DNA of 64,000 bases from Paenibacillus lycopersici (lineage in GTDB: Bacteria > Bacillota > Bacilli > Paenibacillales > Paenibacillaceae): positions 62,001-126,000 of the forward strand of contig NZ_CP048209.1 in the NCBI RefSeq assembly GCF_010119935.1, read 5' to 3'. The notes under the pieces are model-generated. The model was not told the DNA's origin. It worked only from the letters and a program-made list of their open reading frames with translations, and made no database searches. Positions 17,116 to 25,607 of this stretch are shown here, one piece after another. Position 1 is the stretch's first letter. The number at the start of each line of letters is the position of its first letter. The translations under genes and the position numbers were made by a program.

Positions 17116-18270
17116 CTATGCTTTAACTCGCTGCGGCTTGAATGCCGAGAGCAGCACCAGCACCGCGCCGACGCTGATCAACGACCACAGCACCGTCATG
17201 TTGTCGCTCGTCACGCCGACCTCGCTGAAATACATGGAATCGCGAAGCGACGAGGCCACGAACCGAAACGGCGTCCACGCGTACAGCCAGTCCTGCGTCG
17301 TCTGCGACAGGAACTCCGGCGCCATGTTCACGACCGGCAGCGAGAAGAACATCAGCAGGACGAGAACCGGCATGGCCGGCATCCCGAGCCAGCTCAGCAG
17401 CGTCAGTTGAATGGCGAAGAACGCGATGCCCGACAACAGCAGCATGAACCACGTGTTCGACACGTCTACGACGACCATGCCGTACCACGAGTGCGCCATC
17501 CACACCAGATAGCCCGATACAAGCGACACGAAGATCGCTCCAATGATCAACTGTACCGCATGCACGCCGACCCGGCGAGCCCCGGATTCCTTCGCCTTCC
17601 GCCCTGTGAGCGCGAGGATGATGCTGACGACCAAGCTCCCGATCCACATGATTTGCGTCAGCATGCCCGGCGCGTTGCCGCTCGCATTGTTCAGCCCTAC
17701 CGGATGCGCCGTTTCTTCCGACACCGCAAAGGGGCTCAGCATGGCCTTAGCCGCGCTAACCGGCATAACCGAAGACTTCGCTTCCGCTTGGCTGAGCAGC
17801 TGGCCCGACAACTCCGCGCTCAGCATGCGCGACACTTGCCCGAGCACCTGCTTCACTGCGGTCGATGCCTGCGCGTTCATGCCCTCGTTGCCGATCACCT
17901 TAACCGTAGCCGGCTTCGGCTCCCCCGTTGCGAATGAGGCGATGCCCGCACTTAGATCCTCCGGAAGGATAAACGCCCCGTAGTAGTCCTGCCGGTCCAG
18001 CCCCGTGCGCGCTTCCGCTTCGGTAGCCGCCTCGTGCCACACGATCGGCAGCGCCTTGTTGGCCAGCAGCTTCTCCTTGATTGCCGCCCCGATATGGAGC
18101 TCGCTGCCATCGGGAAGCGTAACCGCCTTATCCTCGATAACCAGCGCAACCGGAATATTCTTCGGCTTCGCGCCGAGTACCGATCCCATCATCGCCAGCC
18201 CGAACACCATGACGACGACCGCTACGCCAATGAACCCCAACCACAGCATTTTCTGTCTGAATATCGCCAC
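17116..18270 (-). CDS. YhgE/Pip-like ABC-2 membrane protein
   Basis: This 384-residue integral membrane protein has an N-terminal helix (about residues 10-33), a large extracytoplasmic domain (about 35-205) and then five to six helices typical of ABC-2/YhgE proteins. B. subtilis YhgE and lactococcal Pip (phage-infection protein) share this plan; their function is transport-like and poorly defined. No ATPase partner lies nearby. The gene is divergent from a TetR regulator, the usual arrangement for a regulated efflux protein, and shares a terminator with the gene ahead. Confidence 0.85.
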   Translation of the reverse strand: MAIFRQKMLWLGFIGVAVVVMVFGLAMMGSVLGAKPKNIPVALVIEDKAVTLPDGSELHIGAAIKEKLLANKALPIVWHEAATEAEARTGLDRQDYYGAFILPEDLSAGIASFATGEPKPATVKVIGNEGMNAQASTAVKQVLGQVSRMLSAELSGQLLSQAEAKSSVMPVSAAKAMLSPFAVSEETAHPVGLNNASGNAPGMLTQIMWIGSLVVSIILALTGRKAKESGARRVGVHAVQLIIGAIFVSLVSGYLVWMAHSWYGMVVVDVSNTWFMLLLSGIAFFAIQLTLLSWLGMPAMPVLVLLMFFSLPVVNMAPEFLSQTTQDWLYAWTPFRFVASSLRDSMYFSEVGVTSDNMTVLWSLISVGAVLVLLSAFKPQRVKA

Positions 18271-18319
18271 TTAACTCTCTCCCCACTCTTTTAATGCACA
18301 CAATGTTGATTATTGCACG

Positions 18320-18327
18320 TAACGTTA
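18320..18327. promoter_or_regulatory. Candidate TetR operator
   Basis: The palindrome TAACGTTA lies in the divergent promoter region of the YhgE-like and TetR genes, within ACGTAACGTTAATT. It is short and I cannot extend the dyad far, so this is only a candidate. Confidence 0.35.
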
Positions 18328-18447
18328 ATTATAATGAGGACGGAATACAATTCAATCGTCAATATCAGGCGTAAGTGTTCACTAATGAGCAAATCGCAAG
18401 GGCTTTGTTGAGTATAAATAACATTCTTCAAAAAGGTGGGGATTTAC

Positions 18448-19080
18448 ATGGCTCCCAAAATCGATCGCAGACAATTGCGCACCAAGCGTCTGCTTCGCAA
18501 TGCAATGCTGGAGCTTATTGAAGAGAACGGCGTGCAGGGGCTCACCGTTACCGATATCGCCAACCGCGCGGATGTGAATCGAGGCACGTTCTATCTGCAT
18601 TACCAGGATGCGCCCGATATGCTGCAGAAGGTGCAGGATGAAGTGTTCGCTTCGGTGCTGAAGGCGATGCGCGAGATCGACGTCGTGGAGATGATGCGCT
18701 TCTCCGAACGGGGAGAGCCTTATCCGAAGATTATTGCGCTGCTCGAGGAATTCAGTCGCGAAGCTTACTTCTTCAGGCTGATGATCGGCCCGCACGGCAA
18801 CTCGAGTTACATCGTCAAATTCAGGAGGGTCATGCAAGAGCACATCGCCGCCCGCTTGGCGCAGAGGCAGCCTAGCGATGACAATATGCTCGTGCCGCGC
18901 GATTATTTGATCACCTTCATTGCATCCGCCAATATGGGCATTATCTCGTACTGGATCGAGAGCGGCATGCAACAGACCCCTCGCGAGATCGCGGTCATCA
19001 TCATGAAGCTGGTCCAACATGGCTCGCTTGCGGCGACAGGGTTAAGGAACAGGCAAGTTACGGGAGAGAATCAGGCGTAG
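18448..19080 (+). CDS. TetR/AcrR-family transcriptional regulator
   Basis: This 210-residue repressor starts at the ATG at 18448 (AAGGTGGGG upstream). The N-terminal DNA-binding domain shows TVTDIANRADVNRGTFYLHYQD, the classic TetR helix-turn-helix. The C-terminal part resembles the TetR_C ligand domain often found beside YhgE-like proteins. It is divergent from the YhgE-like gene and probably represses it. The ligand is unknown. Confidence 0.9.
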   Translation: MAPKIDRRQLRTKRLLRNAMLELIEENGVQGLTVTDIANRADVNRGTFYLHYQDAPDMLQKVQDEVFASVLKAMREIDVVEMMRFSERGEPYPKIIALLEEFSREAYFFRLMIGPHGNSSYIVKFRRVMQEHIAARLAQRQPSDDNMLVPRDYLITFIASANMGIISYWIESGMQQTPREIAVIIMKLVQHGSLAATGLRNRQVTGENQA

Positions 19081-19119
19081 ACCGATCGCCTCTATGTCGC
19101 CCTGATCCAGCAGCCTGGC

Positions 19120-19458
19120 GTGCAGTTCGATGCAAGCTTTGCGGGATTTAGGCTCAGAGACCCCTCCCATACTTATTGCCTGAAGAAATCCCGGTTACTG
19201 GCGTTGTTCGAGCACAACGGATTGAATGTTACCGTCGCAGAAACCGTCGCAGTCGATGTTAACGTTAACAGATGGCTAGCGTTGACCCAAACAAACGAAG
19301 AAACGTGCACTGTGATCAAAGACAACCTGATTGCCGATATAAATTCCACGACGAATCGGACGGGTATGTTTCCCTTCATGGATCATGGGGAGCTCATGTT
19401 TAAACAAACGTGGGTGAAAGTGATTGGCCGTAAAGGGGAGCGACGCACCGTTCAGTGA
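19120..19458 (+). pseudogene. C-terminal remnant of a SAM-dependent methyltransferase
   Basis: The reading frame carries the typical tail of a Methyltransf_11-type enzyme: LRDPSH, then LLALFEHNGLNVTVAET, RWLALTQTNEET and a final TWVKVIGRK strand. The Rossmann core with the SAM-binding GxGxG that should precede it is absent, since the TetR gene ends just 40 bases upstream. No convincing ribosome site is present. I read it as a decayed gene whose front was lost. Confidence 0.65.
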
Positions 19459-19518
19459 ATAACCATTTCAGTGGCCTCCCCGTTCAAAGCCGCGAAATGA
19501 AGCATCCGGGCCCCTTCT

Positions 19519-20574
19519 TCAGACAGTGCATCTTGCTCTTGCCGGGAAAGCGCCCGTCGTATTCGCATTCGCCGGAAGGGCAGCAGCCCGGGTCGCTAAT
19601 GTCCATTCCACGATCATCCCGCCGAAGGTGAATCCGCCGCCGAAGCCGACCAGCAGCAGCCGATCTCCCGTCTTGACCTGACCCGACTTGACTCCCATGC
19701 TCAAGGCAAGCGGAATGCTGGCAGCCGTCGTATTCCCGTAATACTCCAAGCTGTGCAGCGTCCTGCTCATCGGAATCCCGATCTTCTTGCCGATGGACTC
19801 GACAATGCGAAGATTGGCGCTGTGGGGAACGAACCAATCAATCTCATCCGCACGCCAGCGGACCTGGTCCAGAATTCTATGTATGACTTGCGGCACCGTC
19901 CCAACGGCAAAGCGGTACACCTCCCGCCCGTTCTGCACCAGCATCCCGTCGCTGGCAAGCTGATTTCCCGACAGCTCGTTTCTTAGGCCCGAGCGATAGA
20001 GATAGCTGCCTCCATGACCATCCGAGCCAAAATACTGCGTGATCAACGCCCCCGCGCCCTCCGCTCTTTCCATTAGCACAACGCCCGCTCCATCGCCGAA
20101 TAAGATGCAGGAAGTACGATCCGAATAATCCATTATTCTGGATGCCGTATCCGCGCCGACCACCAGAACTTTCCGATGAAGCCCGCTGGTTATTAATCCG
20201 TTCGCCATGTTCATCGCATAAACAAACCCCGTGCAGGCAGCGTTAACGTCGAGCGCTCCCGTAGCCGGGATCCCGTAATGGTGCTGGATCAGACATGCGA
20301 CGGAAGGCGTCGGGAAGTCCGGCGTATAGGTGGCTACCAGAATCATATCCACATCCATGATCGATACTTCATAGTTCCTGAGAAGGTCATCGATCGCCCC
20401 GATGCACATATGACTCGTGAACTCGTCCTTAGCCGCGATACGCCTTTCGCGTATGCCCGTTCGCTGCACGATCCATTCGTCGCTCGTATCCATCATTCGC
20501 TCCAAATCCGCGTTTCGCAGCACTTTGGAAGGGACATAGCTGCCGATCGCCGTAATTCGCGCTTGAGATTTCAT
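19519..20574 (-). CDS. fabH: 3-oxoacyl-ACP synthase III (KAS III)-like enzyme
   Basis: This condensing enzyme joins an acyl-CoA to malonyl-ACP or makes a related carbon-carbon bond. It has 351 residues from the ATG at 20574. The catalytic triad is clear: Cys114 (NAACTGFVYAM), His251 (VPHSANLRIV) and Asn281 (YYGNTTAASIPLAL). The final ~25 residues, rich in Ala and Arg, extend past the usual end of FabH. The start lies one base after the stop of the hydrolase gene, so the two are translationally coupled. The housekeeping fabH usually sits with fabF or plsX, so this may be a second, specialised copy. Confidence 0.85.
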   Translation of the reverse strand: MKSQARITAIGSYVPSKVLRNADLERMMDTSDEWIVQRTGIRERRIAAKDEFTSHMCIGAIDDLLRNYEVSIMDVDMILVATYTPDFPTPSVACLIQHHYGIPATGALDVNAACTGFVYAMNMANGLITSGLHRKVLVVGADTASRIMDYSDRTSCILFGDGAGVVLMERAEGAGALITQYFGSDGHGGSYLYRSGLRNELSGNQLASDGMLVQNGREVYRFAVGTVPQVIHRILDQVRWRADEIDWFVPHSANLRIVESIGKKIGIPMSRTLHSLEYYGNTTAASIPLALSMGVKSGQVKTGDRLLLVGFGGGFTFGGMIVEWTLATRAAALPANANTTGAFPARARCTV

Positions 20575-20575
20575 G

Positions 20576-21469
20576 TTATGACTGGCCTCCTGCAAGTCGA
20601 TCGAAGAAACGATCGACCCGATTGGTATATTCCAGGGGATACAACTTATAAGAGCCCGTATGCTTGGCTCCGGGAACCTTCCAGTAGCTGAATGCTTCGG
20701 CGAACCGCTGCGACATCATTTCGCTGTTGGCGCACGGGATCGTCTCATCCTGATCCCCGTGAATGAACATGACCGGCCGAGGATAAATCTGCTGTATCGA
20801 TACGATCGGTTTAACGAGCTGCGGATTCTTCTTCATAATGAAACGAATGGCAAGCACCATCAGCGGGGAGAACGGGTACTTCGGAAGCTTGGACCATATC
20901 GATAGATTATCCAGCAAATACCGGTTCAAGTCACTGAACGGACTGTCCGCGATGACGCCGGATACTTCCTCGCACTTCGCTGCTGCCAGGAGGGATGCGG
21001 CCGCGCCCATCGAATACCCGATTAAGCCGATGGGGCCCTTACAGAACGTCCGGCACCAGTCAACGGCGCCCAGGATGTCTTGTTGTTCATCCAGCCCGAT
21101 TGTCGTTAACCGTCCTTCGGAATCCCCGCAATTGCGAAAATCGAACATGACCACATTATAATGACGCTGAACGAGAGACTTGGCCAGCTCGAGCGCGGCA
21201 ACCTTCTTCTGGAGGCGATTGCTCCTGTAGCCGTGCGCGAATATAATCGTCATCTTGGGCGAGCCGGCGGCGGGGAGGAACCAGCCCTTCAGATTGACCG
21301 CTTGATCCCGGCTTCGGAAAGCGATCGATTCATATTGCAGCCCCTCTTCGTCGGGAGCAAGCTGTACCGGCTTGCGCGCAGGATGCATCAGCTTCCATAC
21401 CGCCCATAACGTGACCGCGCCTATTCCAATCAGCACCATTAGTACGATATACCCAATCCACATACCCAT
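20576..21469 (-). CDS. Membrane-anchored alpha/beta hydrolase
   Basis: This 297-residue serine hydrolase has one N-terminal membrane helix (about residues 5-27), which should tether the catalytic domain to the membrane. The oxyanion region is FAHGYRSNR, the nucleophile elbow is GYSMGAAAS, the acid is in HGDQDETIP and the late His in AKHTGSY. Relatives are the YqkD/BAAT-like hydrolases. It is coupled to the downstream KAS III gene, hinting at a joint role on an acyl or polyketide-like substrate, but this is inference. Confidence 0.85.
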   Translation of the reverse strand: MGMWIGYIVLMVLIGIGAVTLWAVWKLMHPARKPVQLAPDEEGLQYESIAFRSRDQAVNLKGWFLPAAGSPKMTIIFAHGYRSNRLQKKVAALELAKSLVQRHYNVVMFDFRNCGDSEGRLTTIGLDEQQDILGAVDWCRTFCKGPIGLIGYSMGAAASLLAAAKCEEVSGVIADSPFSDLNRYLLDNLSIWSKLPKYPFSPLMVLAIRFIMKKNPQLVKPIVSIQQIYPRPVMFIHGDQDETIPCANSEMMSQRFAEAFSYWKVPGAKHTGSYKLYPLEYTNRVDRFFDRLAGGQS

Positions 21470-21573
21470 GCCAACTACTCCTTTTATCCTGAAAATAGTA
21501 TGAAGCAGTCACAGACTACCATTCCGGCGTGTCAGTCGGATGTCAGAATATGCACAAATTTGCGTTTAGGGGC

Positions 21574-21626
21574 GAAAAAAAACAACCTCTCCATCAGGAA
21601 CGATAGCCTTGATGAAAATGTTGTTT
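21574..21626 (-). terminator. Rho-independent terminator after the histidine kinase gene
   Basis: On the minus strand AACAAC and CATCAAGG pair with CCTGATG and GTTGTT, followed by a run of eight T. It lies about 20 bases after the kinase stop and separates the two-component operon from the hydrolase-KAS III pair. Confidence 0.82.
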
Positions 21627-21643
21627 ATGGTATTCATCGCATA

Positions 21644-23068
21644 TTATGATTCCTGCGGAAGAATGAGCTCAAAGATTGAACCGCTTGCCGAACTGTGCGT
21701 CAACACCAGATCGCCGCCCAACGATCGCGCGATCATCCGACTGAAGGGCAGTCCGAGGCCGAGCCCGTGTACGAGCGTCCGCTTATCCGCACCGCGATAG
21801 AACGGTTCGAATATATCCTTCTGCCCGGCTTCGGGAATCCCCCCTCCTGTATCGTGAACGCTAATATGGCAATAACGATCGGTCGTATCCAGACGAACGA
21901 TAACGACTCCGCCCGCGGCTATTGCATCTCTCGCGTTATTCAACAGATTAATAAGAATCTGTTCGATACGATTGGGATCCGTCAGTAATCGAAGGTCCGC
22001 GGCCGAAACCGACACTTCCAGCTTCACTTCAATCGACTGGCGCTCTTGCACGCGGCTCCATCGCTCTATGACATCGGTCAGCATCGCTTGCATATCGACT
22101 CGCTCATGATGCACATGAATATTGCCCGCTGCAAAGCTGTTGAAATCCAGCAAATCCTGTACCATCTTCTGCAGACGATTGCATTCATTCATGCAATGAT
22201 CCAGGAATACTTCCGCCTCTTCCCCTTCGACTACCTTCCCGCGGACCGCCTGTACTAACCCGCTGATGGCCGTAACAGGCGTCTTCAATTCATGCGTAAC
22301 GCCCGCCAGCAGCTGCGTGCGAAGCTTCTCCAAGCGATTGAGCCGATCCGCCATCTCCTGGAACGAATGCGCGAGCTCATGGATTTCCTTCTCTTTGTAA
22401 TCGTGTCTGAATTGCAGCTTATAATTGCCGGCCACAATTTGCTTCGCTGCACTGGCCGCCTCCTGGATTGGCTTGATCAATCTTCTAGTCATCACATGCA
22501 CGATGCCCCAGCCTATGAACAAGAAGGACGCCAGCAGCATCCACCTTTGATATCTAAAAGCAAACATGCCTTCCAGCGCATTACGCTCAGGGGCCATGTA
22601 CAATGCGAATCCCGATTCGACAGTCATCGGATAGGCGCCTACCAAATAAGGCTCTTGGCCTTGTCGGGCTTCCAGTTTGATCACATGAGCATCCCCGGAC
22701 ATAATATCGGCGATTCGGGTCATCATCCGTTCGGTTTCCTCTGGCGCAACGGGGGGATATTGTTGAACAATATGGCCATCCCGATCAAGAATGAACATGA
22801 TGGGTCTGCCTTGAAGATTATGCCCCGCGGCTAGATGGGCTAAGAACTTCTCCATATCGGGAATCTCGGGGAGCTTCCCCTGATTATCGTTGGCGATGGC
22901 CCCAAGATCGCCCGCCATGTTCTTCACAGCGGTATATTGGGCGGATATCGCGTTCCTGTAGAAGAGATACATGGCAAGCAAACCAAGGATCATGATACTG
23001 ACGAATAAGATCGAGAAGTACCGGATCGACCAATAATAGAGCAGGCTTCTACGTTCTCGCTTGGACAC
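21644..23068 (-). CDS. Sensor histidine kinase
   Basis: This 474-residue membrane kinase has helix 1 at about 13-36, an extracellular sensor of about 135 residues, helix 2 at about 176-193, HAMP at 194-250, HisKA with phospho-acceptor His259 (GVTHELKTPVTAISG), and HATPase with NLLNNARDAI, DTGGGIPEAG and GLGLGLPFSRMI. The order and length are those of PhoR/BaeS-type kinases. Its start overlaps the response-regulator gene by 20 bases, so they are cognate. The stimulus is unknown; the downstream membrane hydrolase and KAS III genes are possible targets. Confidence 0.93.
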   Translation of the reverse strand: MSKRERRSLLYYWSIRYFSILFVSIMILGLLAMYLFYRNAISAQYTAVKNMAGDLGAIANDNQGKLPEIPDMEKFLAHLAAGHNLQGRPIMFILDRDGHIVQQYPPVAPEETERMMTRIADIMSGDAHVIKLEARQGQEPYLVGAYPMTVESGFALYMAPERNALEGMFAFRYQRWMLLASFLFIGWGIVHVMTRRLIKPIQEAASAAKQIVAGNYKLQFRHDYKEKEIHELAHSFQEMADRLNRLEKLRTQLLAGVTHELKTPVTAISGLVQAVRGKVVEGEEAEVFLDHCMNECNRLQKMVQDLLDFNSFAAGNIHVHHERVDMQAMLTDVIERWSRVQERQSIEVKLEVSVSAADLRLLTDPNRIEQILINLLNNARDAIAAGGVVIVRLDTTDRYCHISVHDTGGGIPEAGQKDIFEPFYRGADKRTLVHGLGLGLPFSRMIARSLGGDLVLTHSSASGSIFELILPQES

Positions 23069-23738
23069 GGAATTGATACCCCAATCGTTTCAACGTAATG
23101 ATCCCTCCGTCTCCGGCGGACCATTCCACAAGGCTTTGGCGAATGCGTTTGACGGCCATGTCGACGGCTCGATCGCTGCCTATGTAATCCCTGCCCCATA
23201 CAGCGTCAATCAACTGGCCGCGATCGAATGTCTGGTTCGGATGGCTGGCCAAATAGAGAAACAGCGATAAATCCCTCGGCGTCAAATGAACCTCATCCCC
23301 GTTGAGCGTCACCGTATGCGAATGAAAATCAACCTTCAGATTGCCGAAGATCGCCGTATTCTCTGTCGCCACCTGCGGCAGCCGCCTTAACACCGCTCGC
23401 ACGCGAGCGACAACCTCTTCCCCGATGAAGGGCTTGATTAAATAATCGTCGGCGCCCCCGTTCAGTCCTTCCAGCCGGTAGTTAATATCGCCGAGCGCCG
23501 TTAACATGATGACAGGACAAGCGCTTCGTTGCCTAATACGATGCAGAACCGACCATCCGTCCATGACCGGCAGCATGACATCCAATAACACCAGCGACGG
23601 CTCCCAGGACTCGAACAATGACATTGCCCGATCGCCGTTATAGGCTTGCTCCACCGCATAGCCGGCTTTGGCCAGATACGCCTTCAGCACCATGGAGATG
23701 CTCGTCTCGTCTTCGACAATTAGAATCTTCGGCTTCAT
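23049..23738 (-). CDS. OmpR/PhoB-family response regulator
   Basis: This 229-residue regulator has a receiver domain with phospho-acceptor Asp53 (LVLLDVMLP), the acidic pair near residue 10 and Lys102 (YLIKPF). The C-terminal winged helix spans about 130-225 with LTPRDLSLFLYLASHPNQTF and the recognition helix near AVDMAVKRIRQSL. It is the first gene of a two-gene operon with the histidine kinase. An HxlR gene on the same strand ends 27 bases upstream and may be co-transcribed. Confidence 0.93.
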   Translation of the reverse strand: MKPKILIVEDETSISMVLKAYLAKAGYAVEQAYNGDRAMSLFESWEPSLVLLDVMLPVMDGWSVLHRIRQRSACPVIMLTALGDINYRLEGLNGGADDYLIKPFIGEEVVARVRAVLRRLPQVATENTAIFGNLKVDFHSHTVTLNGDEVHLTPRDLSLFLYLASHPNQTFDRGQLIDAVWGRDYIGSDRAVDMAVKRIRQSLVEWSAGDGGIITLKRLGYQFRVQART

Positions 23739-23765
23739 CCTCCGTCACCTCTTCAAGCTTGACGC

Positions 23766-24134
23766 TCATTTCGCGGTTTCTTCAACCGCCATCTTGCCGG
23801 TCGCATATTTCTTGCCCCATTCGCCCATCTTCTCCAAGATAGGTATGAAATTCCTTCCCCCGTCCGTCAAGGAATATTCTACTTTGGGCGGCACCTCCTG
23901 ATACACTTGTCTGTGAATCATGTGATCCCGTTCCAACTCCCTTAGCTGACTGGTCAGAATTCCTTTGGAGACGCCGGGAACTAATCGTTGCAGCTCTCCA
24001 AACCGTCTCGTCTCTTGCAAATGCCACAAAATAATAATTTTCCATTTCCCCGCGATGATGTTCTGCGTATCCGTGACAGGGCAAACTTTGATCTGTTCTT
24101 CGGGAATTTCTCCCTCGAATGACGTTCGAGCCAT
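23766..24134 (-). CDS. HxlR-family transcriptional regulator
   Basis: This 122-residue winged-helix protein starts at the ATG at 24134 (AAAGGAAGG upstream). A cysteine near the N-terminus (VCPVTDTQNIIAGKWK) is placed as in thiol-sensing family members. The core and wing EYSLTDGGRNFIPIL follow. It is divergent from an NAD(P)-binding oxidoreductase gene and probably represses it. A 10-bp inverted repeat lies between them. The response-regulator gene is only 27 bases downstream. Confidence 0.88.
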   Translation of the reverse strand: MARTSFEGEIPEEQIKVCPVTDTQNIIAGKWKIIILWHLQETRRFGELQRLVPGVSKGILTSQLRELERDHMIHRQVYQEVPPKVEYSLTDGGRNFIPILEKMGEWGKKYATGKMAVEETAK

Positions 24135-24165
24135 CGTAAACAACCTTCCTTTGCACATGGTCCTG

Positions 24166-24188
24166 TTTTTATGACTATGTCATAAAAA
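24166..24188. promoter_or_regulatory. Inverted repeat between HxlR and oxidoreductase genes
   Basis: TTTTTATGAC and GTCATAAAAA form a perfect 10-bp inverted repeat around TAT, 31 bases upstream of the HxlR start. It is well placed as an operator for the divergent pair. It could also be a hairpin, but no transcript end is expected here. Confidence 0.6.
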
Positions 24189-24278
24189 TATGCCTACTTA
24201 CAAAAATCCGACTAACCTAATAGTATGAGAATAAGAACCGCGCAGCAAGTTAGAACCCTACAACTGGAGGAATGAACA

Positions 24279-24920
24279 TTGAACATCGGGATCATCGGCG
24301 CCACGGGCAAAGCCGGAATTCGTATTTTGAACGAAGCATTGAACAGAGGACATGAAGTAACGGCTATCGTGAGAAACGCCTCGAAGCTTGGAGATACGAA
24401 AGCGAGCGTACTCGAGAAAGACCTCTTTGCTATTACCGCATCCGATCTTCAACCCCTTGACGTCGTCGTCAGCGCGTATTCAGCGCCTATGGGCGAGGAG
24501 CATCTATATATCGGCGTGGGCAGATTGCTGGTTCAAGCGCTGAAAGATGCTCCGCATGCAAGGTTAATCGTCGTCGGCGGCGCAGGAAGCCTGTTCGTCG
24601 ATGAAGAGAAAACGATCAAATTGATGGACACGCCTGAATTCCCGAAAGCGATCTATCCCACGGCATTCAATGCGGGAAAAAACCTGGAGGATTTGCAAAA
24701 TCAACACCTCGTCTCCTGGACGTACATTAGCCCTGCCGCCTTCTTTGACCCCGAAGGGAAAAGGACGGGATCGTATCAGTCGGGAAAAGATCAGCTCATT
24801 CTCAATAGCAAAGGTCAAAGCTACATCAGTTACGCCGACCTCGCGATTGCCATGCTAGACGAAATCGAACATCCCCAGCATGTGAACGAACGGTTCACCG
24901 TTGTAGGCGAAGCCGAATAA
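24279..24920 (+). CDS. NAD(P)-binding oxidoreductase, NmrA/SDR-a type
   Basis: This 213-residue protein has the dinucleotide loop GATGKAGIRILNEAL at residues 7-21 and the typical NAD(P)H_bind_10 end YADLAIAMLDEIEHP. Relatives include B. subtilis YwnB and other atypical SDRs used in redox stress. Translation starts at a TTG at 24279, 8 bases after CTGGAGG; the nearby ATG is out of frame. It is controlled, by position, by the divergent HxlR gene and is followed by a strong terminator. A decayed paralog of its last 50 residues lies at 35819-35980. Confidence 0.88.
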   Translation: MNIGIIGATGKAGIRILNEALNRGHEVTAIVRNASKLGDTKASVLEKDLFAITASDLQPLDVVVSAYSAPMGEEHLYIGVGRLLVQALKDAPHARLIVVGGAGSLFVDEEKTIKLMDTPEFPKAIYPTAFNAGKNLEDLQNQHLVSWTYISPAAFFDPEGKRTGSYQSGKDQLILNSKGQSYISYADLAIAMLDEIEHPQHVNERFTVVGEAE

Positions 24921-24947
24921 TCGTCGCGCTTGTGTCACGCTTGAACC

Positions 24948-24994
24948 GCACGCCGCCTGTTAGACGCCGTCTAACAGGCGGCGTGCGTCTTTTC
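24948..24994. terminator. Strong bidirectional terminator hairpin
   Basis: A perfect 18-bp stem (24948-24965 with 24969-24986) encloses a 3-base loop and is followed by GTCTTTTC. It separates the convergent oxidoreductase and MarR genes. Confidence 0.85.
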
Positions 24995-25050
24995 GGACAG
25001 AAACGGGTTAGAAGCAACTGAGGAAATTCCGGACGCAAGCAATGTTCGTA

Positions 25051-25485
25051 TTACGTATGCCGCTTTAAATGATCGCTTATTTTTTTTAAGCCATCCTTTA
25101 CATTACTCTTCTCCAGGTCATGCAAGGCGCCTGATATAATGTCCTCCAGATCCGAAAATATGTGCTGGATGAACTCGGCTTGCCTTTTCCCGTCCTCGGT
25201 AATATATAATTCCTTTTGTCTTTCATTACCTGCCGTGATTTCGCGTTTGATATACTTCCTCTTCTCCAAAATTTTTAAAATATTGGTAATTGTGGCATTC
25301 TGTTTCCCTAAATATTGGGCCAAATCTCTTTGTATAACCCCGGGATACGTTAATACATAATTTAATGTTCGTGCTTGTATCTCATTAAGCTCTATTTTGC
25401 TTAGCTGCTTATGAATATAATGCTTTTGCAAAATATGCAAAAGGTGAATTTGCTCGGAAATAGAATTAGTTCCCTTGATCATCAT
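25051..25485 (-). CDS. MarR-family transcriptional regulator
   Basis: This 144-residue winged-helix repressor has the core YPGVIQRDLAQYLGKQNATITNIL and the wing KREITAGNERQKELYITEDGK. It starts at an ATG preceded by AAGGAG. It is divergent from an SDR gene, with a palindrome overlapping the SDR promoter, and so probably represses it. The ligand is unknown. Confidence 0.9.
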   Translation of the reverse strand: MMIKGTNSISEQIHLLHILQKHYIHKQLSKIELNEIQARTLNYVLTYPGVIQRDLAQYLGKQNATITNILKILEKRKYIKREITAGNERQKELYITEDGKRQAEFIQHIFSDLEDIISGALHDLEKSNVKDGLKKISDHLKRHT

Positions 25486-25543
25486 GCTTGCTCCTTTTTA
25501 AGAAATCATACCATAACGATTAAACCAATAAACAGTTAAAAGT

Positions 25544-25568
25544 ACAACAATTAAATTGACAACAATTA
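25544..25568 (+). promoter_or_regulatory. MarR operator overlapping an SDR promoter
   Basis: CAATTAAATTG (25548-25558) is a perfect palindrome, flanked by two direct copies of ACAACAATTA spaced 15 bases apart. A TTGACA box at 25556-25561 overlaps it. Binding there would block RNA polymerase at the SDR promoter. Confidence 0.6.
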
Positions 25569-25607
25569 CGGAAGGTAGTACGCTTCTTAGCAAGAAGGAG
25601 CGTGATG

